DNA from: Sabellastarte sp. h YS-2021
Taxonomy: Eukaryota > Annelida > Polychaeta > Sabellida > Sabellidae
Reading direction: 5' to 3'
Length of the DNA: 64,000 nucleotides
Assembly: GCA_964017235.1 (NCBI GenBank)
Contig: OZ024928.1
Coordinates: 3,162,001-3,226,000 of the forward strand
Below the pieces are notes generated by a model. The model saw only the letters and a list, made by a program, of their open reading frames with translations, made no database searches and was not told the origin of the DNA. Position numbers and translations under genes: made by a program. This document shows positions 1-12,032 of this stretch, piece after piece; the stretch's first letter is position 1, and every line of letters begins with the position of its first letter.

Positions 1-59
1 GCAATTGCTAGAAACAGCCAAACAGAATCAAGTAAGTTATTCCTAATTTATATTTACAC

Positions 60-65
60 AATGAT
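60..65. repeat. Left target-site duplication AATGAT of the Polinton
   Basis: AATGAT stands directly before the left terminus (AGTAGTA...). The same six bases follow the right terminus at 35819-35824. Six-base duplications are the known integration footprint of Polintons/Mavericks. Bases 1-59 would then be host flank. Confidence 0.88.
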
Positions 66-255
66 AGTAGTAAGTGTTGGGTTAACATTTGGGCCATTAT
101 TGGGGTTAACATTTGGACCAATATTAGAATTTGTCTTTACCTCCACCATATCAAAAATGGCCCAAAAGTTAACCCAACTTTTTAACCAAAAAAAGTTATC
201 CAACCAGTTAAGTTAGTACTTGAGACTCCAGGAATTGTTTTCATTAGACAGTAAA
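66..255 (+). repeat. Left terminal inverted repeat of the Polinton
   Basis: About 190 bp matching the reverse complement of 35629-35818, with landmarks shared in order: AGTAGTA start, TTAACATTTGGGCC, TTAACATTTGGACCA, ATGGCCCAAAAGTTAACCC, CCAGTTAAGTT, GAGACTCCAGGAATTGTTTT, TAGACA(G/A)TAAA. It contains two direct copies of a TTAACATTTGG(G/A)CC motif at about 82 and 105 and an inverted partner (GGCCCAAAAGTTAACCC) at about 160, so the terminus can itself fold. Confidence 0.88.
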
Positions 256-860
256 AAAAGTTTTTAGAGTTGCTAGTATTGTACTGCGGCACCACGGACA
301 TTTATTTAGTTGCTCTGCACACCTCTCACAACAGAGTAGATGTCGACAAGGTAGAAGAACTATTGTAATATTGCCATCCATACAAATCTTACAAGCCGGT
401 GCTGAATCTGATCTTCTGTTCTCCTGAACAACTCGTTCATCTTCAATTTCAAATATTGCATCCAATAAATCCACTGCTTTAATAGTATTGCCTTTCAACT
501 TTTCCAACCCGTCTCTTATTAACTTATCAGAAAAACCTGACGTACAATTTTCTCTGCACTTTTGTGTATTGAACACTGGGTCATATTGGTGTAATCCTGA
601 TTTAAAATTTCGGTGGCCCTCATTTTAGCAAATTTACAAAATGGAAAATGCTTAAGATGTTCTTTTAAAGGAATATCTCCTGTAACCCAGTTTTACATAA
701 TACCACCACAGAAGGCACATTTAACTCTGTCTCCAGGTCCACAATAAAATAACCCGGCTTTAACTAAATCAACTGGTGACACAATTTCATCCTTCAGCCA
801 TTTATCCAGGAAGCTAGCAAAACGAAGACCTTCTGATGTATATTGATCATCTAAAGCTTT
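244..860 (-). pseudogene. BIR-RING inhibitor-of-apoptosis-like gene, broken
   Basis: Read on the minus strand, about 860-630 encodes a BIR domain: RFASFLDKWL, the zinc-binding CAFC pair, then NWVTGDIPLKEHLKHFPFC with the His and final Cys. 576-244 encodes a C-terminal RING of IAP type (ACKICMDG, PCRHLLCCERC, CPWC). The order BIR then RING is that of animal and viral IAPs, which bind caspases and ubiquitinate targets. The copy is dead: an in-frame TAA (693-695) sits between the CAFCGG motif and NW, and the BIR and RING frames differ, with the switch at an A-run near 627. Upstream (870-1140) are two degenerate repeats of the BIR start. It lies inside the element's left arm, so it was either carried by the element or inserted later. 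Family assignment is firm; activity is not expected. Confidence 0.8.
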
Positions 861-1140
861 TGCCATTTTAATTACATGTCAGTCATCATCAAATCCTTGT
901 CACACAGGGAATTATAACTGTTTTCATCCTTTCTTAAAAGAAGCTAGCCAAAATGAAGAAAAGACTCTACTACCTTCTAATGTATATTGATCATCTAAAG
1001 CTTTTGCCTTTTTAATTACATGTCAAAGTCATCATCAAATTCTTGTCACACAGGGAATTGTAACTGTTTTCATCCTTTGGTCACTTAAAAGAAGCTTGCC
1101 AAAATGAAGAAAAGACCCTACTGATGCATACAACTTTGTC
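840..1140 (-). repeat. Tandem duplication of the BIR-domain start (degenerate)
   Basis: About 840-955 and 985-1110 repeat the same text (tgtatattgatcatctaaagc, ttaattacatgtca, cacagggaatt, aactgttttcatcctt, aaaagaagc). On the minus strand each carries a decayed version of the segment leading into the BIR domain. No open frame survives. Confidence 0.6.
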
Positions 1141-1227
1141 ATTTTATGTATTGTCCTAGTTAAATCTTGATATTCACCTCTTTATCAATCAATATTTCCT
1201 TCTACATAAAATAAAATAATTTTTTGT

Positions 1228-4200
1228 TCATTTTAACCAAGTATCCACTTTCGTTTTCAGACTGATCTTGTTGTCATATAAAAAATTCCCAAGAAACAGC
1301 AACTGAATGTGTAAAATAAATGAAAAACACATCCAAGTCACTATTCCCAGGGCTGCACTCATTGCCTCTTCCCTGAAATAGACAAAAAAGAATACCCACA
1401 GCTTAATACACATCTACACCAATCATTTTGATTTTCAAATTTAATATACAATATGATATTATCTGTAAGAATTTACATAATGTAACTGAATATTGAAAAA
1501 TTATATATCCTGTGCTCTTAAATCTTTTTGGATATTTATGTTAATCCATTTCTAGAATTAACTGATTATTTTACAACTGAATACAAAAGGTATTAATGAA
1601 CATCTTACCTTCCTTTCTTTTGAAAATATTCATCCATAAAAACATTGCTTTGTCCCATGACTTTTTCTTGTTACAGAAAAAGGTAAATGAAAAGTTAAAG
1701 TTAGTGTTTTAGATGTTGTTTAATAACCAGGGTCATATTGTGATAGATCCTCAGCATTGCTACTTGTGTTTGTGTGTGTTGGAAGCTTGAACCCCCAGAC
1801 ACAACAGTCTATGTTTGTTTTACGTCGCTTTCAACACTGTACAGGTCATATCATGACAGTAGTTGGAAGGGCAGAGGAAACCAGTACATAGAGTTCACTA
1901 GGGTTCTGTACTGTAAACTACAGAACCAACAGTAAGCAACTATCATCTTTCCCACTTGAGACCATGCTGGGAATCGATCCCCCTCAGAGGTGGGAGGAGA
2001 ACCACCATGGCCCCCCCACACAACAGCCTATGATTAGATGTCAAATTTGCTAATAACTAGGTCACCTGTTGGAAGCTTGAAAGCCCCAGACACAACAGCC
2101 TATGAATAGATGACAAATTTGCTAAGAACTAGGTCACCAAGGATCTCAGGGGGAAAAGACCTTAAATAAAACAAAGTAATAAATTTTGAAAAACTTTATT
2201 TTTTGTTTCTAAATTTACAAAAAAATAATAATTTTGATCAAACAATTTTATAAATTTTTTAAAAAAGGTCTTCTTGTTTTTTTCTTATGTTCTGAAAAAA
2301 ATAAAAAGAACAACCTTTTAAATAAAAGATATAAAATAACTAAATGGCATATTACAAGAAATACAAGAAATGAAAAGTAACAAAGTAACTTTTTAAAAAA
2401 GAAGCCTGTCAATGAACTTACCTCTTTATTTTTTCATCATCTGGATCTGAAATAGATAAAAAAATTATGGATACAAATCCATAATAATATACATAACCAT
2501 TGTGATATATAACATGTTACCATTTATTTTGGAAACCATTTTTTAGGAACATGTCACAATTATTTATTTATAATCAGGAAAAAAATACTTTCACCAATCA
2601 TATGTATATCAGGCCGGGCGCTTCATGTAGGAAAAGTTGGTAGTTACTTGCCAATGCCCCCGGTGGTTTACAGTGCAGTATGCACTGGTTTCCTCCACCT
2701 GTAAACTACCCGTCACAATATGACCCTGGCTGTTGAACACAACATAAAAACCCCAAATAAATAAATAAATGCTCTATATTATATTTGAAGATAACAATCA
2801 AAATTACTTAAAGCCAAATCTACAAAATAAATGACAATAGAAATACCACATAATATGGTAAAATGTAACAATAAAGTTATATTTACAATTGTCTTTTTGG
2901 ACCTCCTGATCTGTAAGTATAAAAATAGAAAAACCACAGTTACACAACTAAATGCTCTATATTACAATGAAAATAACAATTAAAATTACTAAAACCAATC
3001 TTGTAATATTATTGAAAACCACCACACTTTATAATATGGTTAAGCAAAACATTAAAATTATATTTACCATGGTCCTTTTTCACCTGATGATCTGTAAACA
3101 TAAAATAGAAAAAAACAATAGTTATAGAACTAAATTGCTTATAATGAAAAACACCCACACCTCTTGTAACCTAAATTTTAAAAAATACAAAATAAAATTA
3201 CCTCAACCAAAAATTTACTGATAAAATTAATCATAACTATAGAATAATATGGAAACCAAAGGAATAAAGTTATACTTGCCTCTGTCATGCTTATTTGCCT
3301 GATCTGTAAACATGCACAAGAAACAACAATTAGTAGGACTTTTTTCGTCCCAAGAAGAAAATCTTAAATGACAAAGATCATACATTTGAACTCTTTATAT
3401 ACTTATATCAACAAACACCATAGCTTACTGGGATATAAAATGACACCGTTTAACATCAGTAATAAACTCTTCCCTCCAGAGAAAGAGGGCACAAGTCCTC
3501 AAGGAATTTTATTACCTCATTTATTTTTTTCTTACTGGTTTTAATGCACAGTATAAAATTTTATTTACATGTTAAGTTTTAATGTATAGCAAAAACTTTG
3601 GAATATCCTAAGGTATGAAAGAAATATAAAAAAAAGCTTATCTACTTACTCAGGCTCTCACTGTGTATCTGAAAATGAAAAGGTGAAAAGATAATATGTA
3701 TATGTGTTAGAAATCTGCCTGTTAAAATCATAGTTATTTACTTTTGAAGAAATAATGTCTCAAGAAGAAAAATTTCACCAATTAAGAGTTATCAATGTTC
3801 TTGTATAAATATTTACTCAAAGTCTTGTGAATCAGTAAAAACAATTAGTGAATGACATAATAAAGCAATGCATTACATTATCCTCTGAGTAGTGAAAAGT
3901 AGAAAAAACACAAACTGATATACCTAATAGTAAAATAACACATTAAGACTAATAAAGACCATAATTGTTCATGTACATGTAAGTTTTATAAACAAAGCAT
4001 ATTTACAGTAAAAAGGAAGTAATTACTCCTGATTTCACAATTAGACTAGTAATACACTTACATTAACACTGATTCTGGAGCGCTGTAAAAAAAGAAACAA
4101 AAATAAAGGCGATAGAAGAAATTGGTTATCAAAAGCAAAATAAATAATAGACTTACAGATTTCCCAAAAATGATGTAGCAATACACATGTGACTAATCAT

Positions 4201-5946
4201 AATTGTGCACCTTATCTTTCTGACTTTTTGCAGTGTGTGTTAACAGTTTTATAAACTGGTAATACTACAAGGAAAACCCAGAACCTTTTAACACATGTAA
4301 AAAATAGATATTTTTTACATTTTTATAATCAATTAATAATGCTATTTTGTCTTAATTTATAAGTCCTCATCTATGTTACCACTTTGCACAGTCTTAAAAG
4401 TAGCAATACTACAAGAAAATTATGAACTCTCCGATATGTAAAAAAACACTCTAAACATTTTTACTTTTAAATAAAGAACTATTAAATAAGAAAAACTTTC
4501 AGAAATTGCCTAAAACTGATAAAAAAATTAGTACATACCTGAATCATCCTCTGTTTTATTTCTGTAAAATAGAGATTTATAAAAAGTAATAAAAGATACA
4601 AAGTTAGACATTTCTTTCTAATTTTTGAATAAAATTATTTTTTGTAAACTTTAAATACAAACAACAACTTTCATAACAAATTTGAAAAAATAAGTGTAAT
4701 TTCTCACCAATATTCACATCTTTTTTGACAGGCTGAAAAAAAAGAAAATCTATAAATAATAAAAGTTTCACAATGACAAATCAAACAAAAATTTCTTCAG
4801 GTTAAAATGTCTAATTTTCATATTTTAGTAAAACCTCACTTAGGTGGAAATATTTGAGTAGATACAGACCCCTACCAAACCAAATTGAACAAATTTCATT
4901 TGAATGAAAATGATTATTAGTGGTATTGTATTTTGTTCTTTATCAGATTTTAAAATGAAACTATTTCAATTATATCTACACCTCTATATATCTGGATGAC
5001 TTGCAGGTTCATAAAACAAAATATACACACACACACACAAACACTACTACAGCAGTGCACCCAGTAATATTTGTGACCTCAAGGTTAGTTTTGCTATATA
5101 TGACAAAGCTGTATTTACTTTAATTCCTGATTACTTAGTCATTAACATTAGTAATTACCCACCAAAGCATGTGTTTCAAAATTCTGTTTGGGGAAAATGA
5201 TTTACCAAAATGTTTTTAAAGCTTTTTTTGTCTTGTGGGGAGGGTGTAAGAAAGTAAGAAGACTTACAATTTTCATGGGCTCTTCTCTACTTTCTTCATC
5301 TCTACAACATAAAATACACAAAATCCCTTGGACTACGTTTTTGGTCACTACATCTGTTAACCTAGTGCATTATGTTCCCTATTGTGGCAAATATTTTCGA
5401 CTTTTGGAGGGCACTAGATTAGTAATCTCTAACAAAAAACACATATATGATACAATCTATGAACACCAAAATGTAACCAACTGTTTTACCTCTGACATAT
5501 TATTATTAACATACAAGTTATTATCCTAACTAAACCAATTATTATATGTTGTGTCACTACACACAAATATTTTTTTAAAAACCTTTTTAATAACCACAGC
5601 TTATACAAAAACTAATATCATTATAAAATATACTTACATTTTCCTCTTCTTACTACTCCTGAGATCCCTGTGCAGCACAAAATACAAAAAAACATGAATT
5701 AAGAAGTTATTCCAATTTACTTTTTTTAAAATTAAAATACACTAAACTTCCTTATTACACTTACATTTTTCTTTTTCTTTTCCAACTGTGCCGCAAAGTG
5801 CGTGGAATGCATCTTTTAAAGGGAAAGATGACGTAATAATGATGCGTGTATACAGTAATGACCTTTTTTTCAGATTTACCATAAGTATTACAGAAAAGGT
5901 ATTCCTTTTTGGCTCTATCCAAAATTGAACCTACTTGTCCTGTCAC
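1228..5946 (-). CDS. Spliced microexon gene in the left arm (unknown product)
   Basis: On the minus strand a series of very short exons has consensus splice sites (…TTTACAG or TTTCAG before, GTAAGT/GTATGT/GTGAGA after): 5765-5946 (5' limit uncertain), 5638-5667, 5268-5301, 4708-4732, 4539-4561, 4062-4082, 3650-3668, 3280-3303 (GC donor), 3068-3091, 2887-2910, 2422-2446. Lengths are 30, 34, 25, 23, 21, 19, 24, 24, 24 and 25 nt after the first. Although many are not multiples of 3, the phases chain without a stop through all eleven. The encoded segment is strongly charged (Lys, Arg, Glu, Asp). Two further exons, 1609-1666 and 1372-1228, also join in phase and end in a hydrophobic, membrane-like stretch and a stop. 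Between 2422 and 1666 the phases disagree, so an exon (2 mod 3) is missing or undetected; SINEs have inserted there. Exons 3280, 3068 and 2887 and their flanks resemble one another, suggesting growth by local duplication. No family recognised. Confidence 0.6.
1814..2017 (-). mobile_element. tRNA-derived SINE (family A) nested in a family B SINE
   Basis: Reads on the minus strand as tRNA-like head, unique body and a tail ending GACGTAAAAC. It is flanked by ACACAACAGTCTATG (1799-1813) and ACACAACAGCCTATG (2018-2032), a 15-bp duplication with one mismatch. The target is a fragment of the second SINE family, which resumes at 2033 and is itself partly duplicated near 2069-2130. Confidence 0.75.
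2609..2765 (+). mobile_element. SINE family A fragment, 5'-truncated
   Basis: Contains the body and tail only (aaagttggtagttacttgcc, gtttacagtgcagta, ctggtttcctccacctgtaaactacccgtc, ataaaaaccccaaataaataaataaa). The tRNA-like head is missing. It lies in an intron of the microexon gene. Confidence 0.65.
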
Positions 5947-7040
5947 ACAGTGTGAAGTTTATATATATATATATATATCACCAAAGTATTAAATTTTTAG
6001 GTAAATTATTGTTTTTTTGCAGTAAATTGTTTTAATTGTGTTATTTTTGATGGGCAAAATATTACAATTTACAATAGAAATGTGTAACAGCTACTGCTAT
6101 GTGTCACTATTAGGTAAATTGATCTGTAAGGTATAAAAAATAATCTGAAACAAGAAATAATTAGTTTTGCTATAAAAAGTGTTCATTTTCTCAGATTTAT
6201 AATGACAGTTAACCTTTTAATTTTTGTTACAAATCTTTAGTATTGGATTCACCTTTAACAGGCTACTGTAATACAGCATTACGTGTTAATACCTTGCATT
6301 GATGTAATGTTATAAAACCGACAATTTTTATGGAAATTTACAGTACAGATAAAAATCCCCAAGAATTGACAATAATAGATTGAAGTTTTTCATGTTAAAT
6401 ATGTTGTTTTACTCATTTTACGTAAACTACTTTATGTTTACAGTGAGTGAAAATAAAACTTTTTCCCCATTATCTTGAATTGTTAAAATTAAACTGAAAG
6501 CCAACACCTCTTAAGACAAATTATCTTAAACCTATGATGAAATTGCAATTTACTCCAACTGTACAATCACTGTTTTTCTGCAACAAGGGTGACTTAAGAT
6601 CATACTGAATAATTGCCTCAAGAACAACTTTTCTTTACAGGTGTGACATTTGTAGATGCATGTCTTGAATGCATACATCACTGGTAAATTGTCAATGAAC
6701 TCGCCTAGTATAAAAAGAAATGAATTCTTTAGAAAATGATTTAGTTAGCCCTTTGAAATCAATTATAGTGAAATATGTAATGAATGCATGAAAACCTCAA
6801 ACACCTCTTGAATGTATTATTATTGAGAAAAAAATTATGACTTATAAGCCATTCATTTAAATATAACTTATGGATAGTTCCTCCTTCAAAAAACTTTTTT
6901 TAACTCATGTTTTCAAATGAATATATTCTCTCAAAGAGAAATATGTATCTTATTACAAGTTCTTAGTATTGTAAAAGAAAATTTTAACTAACACAAACCT
7001 CATTCCAAGTAATTGTCAAACTGTTACAATCTTTCCTTTG
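5947..7040. other. Left arm spacer, no gene seen
   Basis: AT-rich sequence with a short TA microsatellite near 5959-5978. No open frame with coding character and no clear splice-site pair was recognised. Confidence 0.5.
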
Positions 7041-7042
7041 AA

Positions 7043-7660
7043 TTTTCATTTAAACTAATATCGCACAAGTGACACAGGATTTCTCAATGTAACATTTTCT
7101 TGAATTTTGCTTTCCTAGAAATGTAAAGTTTGTTTTTTCATTAAAACATACCACAAAATATCTTAATTGTATTCTTCCCAATTAAACATTCCTCACAATT
7201 TAAACCCGCAGCAATATCACCATCCTTTGGCACCCTATTGAACAATAAGCCTTCAATTCTTTCTCTTCAGATATTTATTGAAAATCTGTGCAATAGTTCT
7301 GGAAAGTTCTATAAAAACGGGAATGTGTCCCACTGAACATTAGCTGAATTTTCATTTTAAATTAATTCCACACAAGTGACACAGGATTTCTCAATGTAAC
7401 ATTTTCTTGAATTTTGCTTTCCTAGAAATGTAAAGTTTGTTTTTTTTCATTAAAACATACCACAAAATATCTTAATTGTATTCTTCCCACTTAAACATTC
7501 CCCACAATTCAAACCTGCAGCACTATCACCATCCTTTGGCACCCTATTGAACAATAACCCTTCAATTCTTTCTCTTCAGATATTTATTGAAAATCTGTGC
7601 AATAGTTCTGGAAATTTCTTTAAAAAACGGGAATGTGTCCCACTGAACATTAGTTGTAAT
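7043..7660 (+). repeat. Tandem duplication, about 307-bp period
   Basis: 7043-7349 and 7350-7660 are near-identical (cacaagtgacacaggatttctcaatg, cttcagatatttattgaaaatctgtgcaatagttctgg, gggaatgtgtcccactgaacatta). Related motifs (cccactgaacatt, cttgtgttctagaaa) recur at 7680-7790 and again at 13440-15700 beyond the LINE, so this spacer family was continuous before the LINE landed. Confidence 0.75.
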
Positions 7661-8160
7661 AACTACTGTCAGATTTATTGTATAGTTTTGTCATTATTAC
7701 AACGAATGTAATAACCTCTCTGTGCTTGTGTTTCTGGAAAGTTCTGTCTGTATGTTGACCCACTGAACATTCTACAGATAATGTAAAACCTAATATTATT
7801 TTTATGGTCTTCTATGATAATTTATTGTTTATGAGTCAGTTTTTTTTTTTTTTGTTTTTGTTTTTTTTTTGTTTTTTGTTTTTTTTTTTTTTTTACCTTC
7901 AATATACTTTTTATTCACCCTTTTTTCACATCAGTGCAAAAGAATCTGGGAGGGCGAGAGTGGCAAACCCTCCATCAGATCTATTTACAAGTGCAGTGTA
8001 TTGCAAAGACAACAAGGTCAACATTTTTGCTATTTTATATACTTTTAAATAGAAAAATAACAACTGATTTTTTTTTGCAATTGCATAACTCCACAAGGTC
8101 TTCTGTGTGACAGAAAAATGAAATAAAGCAAGAAAAAAAACATAATACCTAGACGAAATA

Positions 8161-11100
8161 TCAAACTAAAAGTAAATGACCAATAAGTGGTTGCCACTTT
8201 TTCCAAATTTTATTAAAATAAGTTTCTTTATGATATAACTGACTTAACAACTTTTGTTCCGAGTATACTTGATGTAATCGATGGATAAATCCATTTAGAT
8301 TAAGATTTTGACATTTATTTGAAGACTCAAATATATATTTTTTAGCAACAAGAAGAATTGTATTGATGGGTTGCTGATTGAACTCCGCTAAAGTATAGCC
8401 TAATATAATATTAAAAGGTGTAAGTGACAATGTTGTTGTGACCTTACTTTTGATATATGTTAGAACTAGGTTCCAAAACTGTTTTACCTTCGGACAAAGG
8501 ACAAACATATGAATTATATTTTCCATTTCATTTCTGCATCTAAAGCATCTAGCGTCTTCACTGATATTTACTTTAGATAAATATGACCTTGTTCCCAGTA
8601 TTCTATACAAAATTCTTAATTGGAACCATTTATATGTATTGTCTCTAATTGACCCATGACAAATTTGGAATATACGTTTCCATATTTGATTATTGATTGT
8701 AACATTTAATTCATTTTCCCATTTGCCTCTTGCAACATGGTCATTTTGATGCTTAACAAGTAAACTTTTATAAAAACCGCTGGTGTCGTTATTCTTGAGT
8801 ATCCAATAATTCAGTGGCATAATAGGGCCAATTATTTTATTATAATCTCCATGCTTATGTTTGTTAATAAATTTATGGACAACAGTTGATAAACGAAGGT
8901 AATCTAAAAAATTCAACGAATCCAGATTGTAACGATCTTTCAATTTCTGGCTTGTGAGAACCTTTCCCTCATTGTCTATTATATCAGAAATCATTATTAT
9001 TCCTTTAGAATACAATTTCGGGTAAAACATAGCTTTAACTGATAGATCCTCATTGTACCAAAGATGACTTGATGCAATTTGTAAATTGGAATTTATTTGT
9101 TTTTCCTTTGTTAATTTTTTCCATGCAGCAAGGACATCTAACCAAAATATATTACTTGTTTTCATTTGTATAGCATTGCTGTAGTCAGGCCCAAAGTCTG
9201 TAAGTCGTCTTAAGTCCCAAAGGATTGTTAGTTGGAATAATTTTGTCCATGGGGAGGATTTACTGATCAGTCTATTTATCCATCTGGCCTTTATAGCCAC
9301 CAGAAAGTACTGCAAGTGTGTCATTTTCAGTCCTCCCATTGAATGATCTAAAATTGTTACATCCCTATTTATTTTATCTGGTTTATTTGACCACACAAAT
9401 TTAAAAAATATATCATTTAATTCCTTCAATAAAGAATTAGTTGGTGTAGGTAAGCTTGAAAACAAATGGTTTAACTTGGATAAAAGAATTGTTTTGACCA
9501 CCACTATTTTTCCTAATGGAGTTAAGTGTCTTTTACTCCAAATGGATATTTCTCTTTTTATTTGATTTATTTTCTCTGTTAGATTAAGATCAAGCATTTC
9601 AGACAGATCTACTGAAAATTTTAGTCCTAGCAGGTCAAATTTTGTAGTATTCCACTCAAACTTTTTTGGAATTAGTTGATCTTGAGAATATCTTTTTTTA
9701 CCAATCCAAGTTACCTTGGTTTTATCTGTATTAATTTTCAACCCTGATATGCTACCAAAAAGTTCAAGAGTATTTAAAGCTGCTACCATGGACTCACGTG
9801 AGCCATTTAATATGAGTGTGGTATCATCTGCGAATTGAGATATTTTGAATTCACAGTCTTTTATAGTGATCCCTTTTATTTCTACATTTTTGATTATAAG
9901 AAGGTTTAGTATCTGAGCTGCTATAATAAATAAATAAGGGGAAATGGGATCCCCTTGTCGACAACCACGGCCAATGCTAATAAATTCAGACATGAAACCA
10001 CTTTGTAATACTATTGCTTTAATCTCAGTATTGAATAATTTTATCCATTTCAAAAATTCATTTGAAAAGCCCAAAAAAGATAAAGTCTTGTATATAAAAT
10101 TCCAAGATATCGAATCGAAAGCTTTTTGAAAATCAATGAGGATGAGGAGCCCTGGTATTTGTGCCTTTTGAGTATAATGCATTATATCGTATATTAGTCG
10201 AGTTGATTCACCTATAAATCTGCCAGGCACAAAACCTGTCTGCTCATTATTGATTAAAAAGTTTAAAAATGGTTTTATTCGATTGGCTATTGCTCCTGAA
10301 GCTAATTTATAAACAACACATAGCATTGATAGAGGACGCCAATTGCCAATACAATCCCTTGGTTTTCCAGGCTTTGGCAGGCAAGTGATAATACACTGTC
10401 TCAATGACAAAGGCATTGTGCCACTTCTGAAACTGTAGTTTAAAGCTCGTAGAACCCAAAATTTAATTCTATTCCAAAAAACCTTTAAGAATTCAGCTGG
10501 TAAGCCATCTATGCCGGGACACTTATTGTGTTTCATATTTTTTAAAACTGTGTTCAACTCCTCAAGTTGAAGCTCTCCTTCAAGAGATTTAGCTTGTGAT
10601 TCATTAAGTTTGTTAATTTCAGTGTCACAGAACAAATGTTTAAGGTTTAAGTCTTCAAGTTGATTGTCATAAGATTTGAATAATTTCTTATAATACATTT
10701 GGAATTCAGTCAAAATGTCTTTTTGTTTGGTAATATAAGTGCCATCATACCTCTTGATTCGTTTTAAAGTTTTATTTATATAGTTTCTCTTTTCAAGCGA
10801 ACAGAAGAATTTGGTAGGTTTTTCCCCATCTAGTAACCACTGCGCTCTAGATCTGACATAGTGTCCTTTCATTTTCTTTTCCCTAATCTCCAACAATTCA
10901 TATTGTTTTTGGTTTATTTTGTTGTGACTATCTGCCATGTCTTCTTCATTTTCAAGTTTTTCTAGATCGGATAACAACTCAGATTCACGTGAGACCTCCA
11001 GTTTATTCTTTGTACTTGAATACCGTACAGTTTCCCCTCTAATACGAAGGAAGAGCATTTCAAGGAACAGATTTTCAGATATTGTTATTTGTAGCTCATT

Positions 11101-12032
11101 TTCTGGGATTGTATTTATAGATTGCATATTATACACTGGAACAGCATATTTTATCACCTCATCCTTTATACATTGGTTTATTAATTCTAAGTAGGCCTGA
11201 TCTCGTAATAAATTTGTATTAAATTTCCACACTCCTTTTCCCCTTGTAAACTTGCTTTGTAAAATATTTACCTCTAACATAGAATGATCTGTTCTGTAGC
11301 CAGGTTTAATATTTACACTTTCGACTAAATCTATTACACTCTCTGATACTATGAAGTAGTCAAGTCTGGCTTGTTTTAGGGGTTTGTATCTGCGCCAGGT
11401 GTAACGCCTTGTGTCTGGGTGAAAATGCCTGTACAGATCAAATAAACTATGATCTTTTATAATATCTAAGGTGACACAACGTGAATTTGGATTGTTGATA
11501 TTTGAGTAATTGTAACTATCTAGTTCAGGGTTCAAGGTCATATTAAAGTCGCCACACCAAAGTATATAATCTTGCTCATTATCATTTAAATTCTGATTTA
11601 AAGAATTATAGAAACTTACTTCATCTTTGTTTGGACCATATATATTAATCAATTTAAGGTTAAGGTCATTAACCTGTATATTATTAATCAACCATATATA
11701 TTAATCAATTTAAGGTTAAGGTCATTAACCTGTATATCAAGTACTATTTTATTTCCCTCCTTGTCCTTGATCATGTTTTTTGTAGTATAATTTAATGTGT
11801 TACTTAGTAAAATTGCAACCCCCCTTGAATTTGTACTTTGTCCATGTAAAATAATTTCCCCATTCCACAGTTGTTTACAATCCCCAATGTCAGTTTCGAT
11901 TAAGTGTGTGTCCTGAAGACATATTATTTGTGCATTTTGGTCTTTTAGATAGTTAATGATGTCATATCGTTTTACTTTATTTCGTAACCCTCTGCAATTC
12001 AAACTTATGATTTTCATGACATCTTTTGGCAT
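8161..12032 (-). pseudogene. LINE ORF2: AP-type endonuclease plus reverse transcriptase, frame-broken
   Basis: The product would nick target DNA and prime cDNA synthesis from it. The N-terminal endonuclease part (12032-11688) shows KIISLNCRGLRNK and QIICLQDTHL. After the break it continues with LWCGDFN and YRTDHSMLEV. The reverse transcriptase follows with RPLSMLCVVYK, LILIDFQKAFDS, GCRQGDPISPYLF and the catalytic QFADDTT, then a C-terminal region with a CX2C-H-C knuckle (CFRCRNE...HMFVLCP). About 1,290 residues in total, near full length for L1/Tx1-like ORF2. The frame is broken at 11635-11737, where a 47-bp segment is directly repeated with an offset of 56 bp, so the two ORFs share the residues QVNDLNLKLINIYG. 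No ORF1 was found upstream. Confidence 0.9.
11635..11737. repeat. 47-bp direct duplication inside the LINE endonuclease
   Basis: 11635-11681 and 11691-11737 are identical (accatatatattaatc...cctgtatat), separated by 9 bp. The 56-bp offset is not a multiple of three and breaks ORF2. A duplication of this kind is a typical replication-slippage or repair scar. Confidence 0.9.

Noticed and set aside
5188..5529. 113-codon plus-strand frame
   Set aside because: It lies opposite a well-formed microexon (5268-5301) and has no family resemblance.
7804..8052. 82-codon frame rich in Phe
   Set aside because: It reads the poly-T that is the LINE poly-A tail on the other strand.
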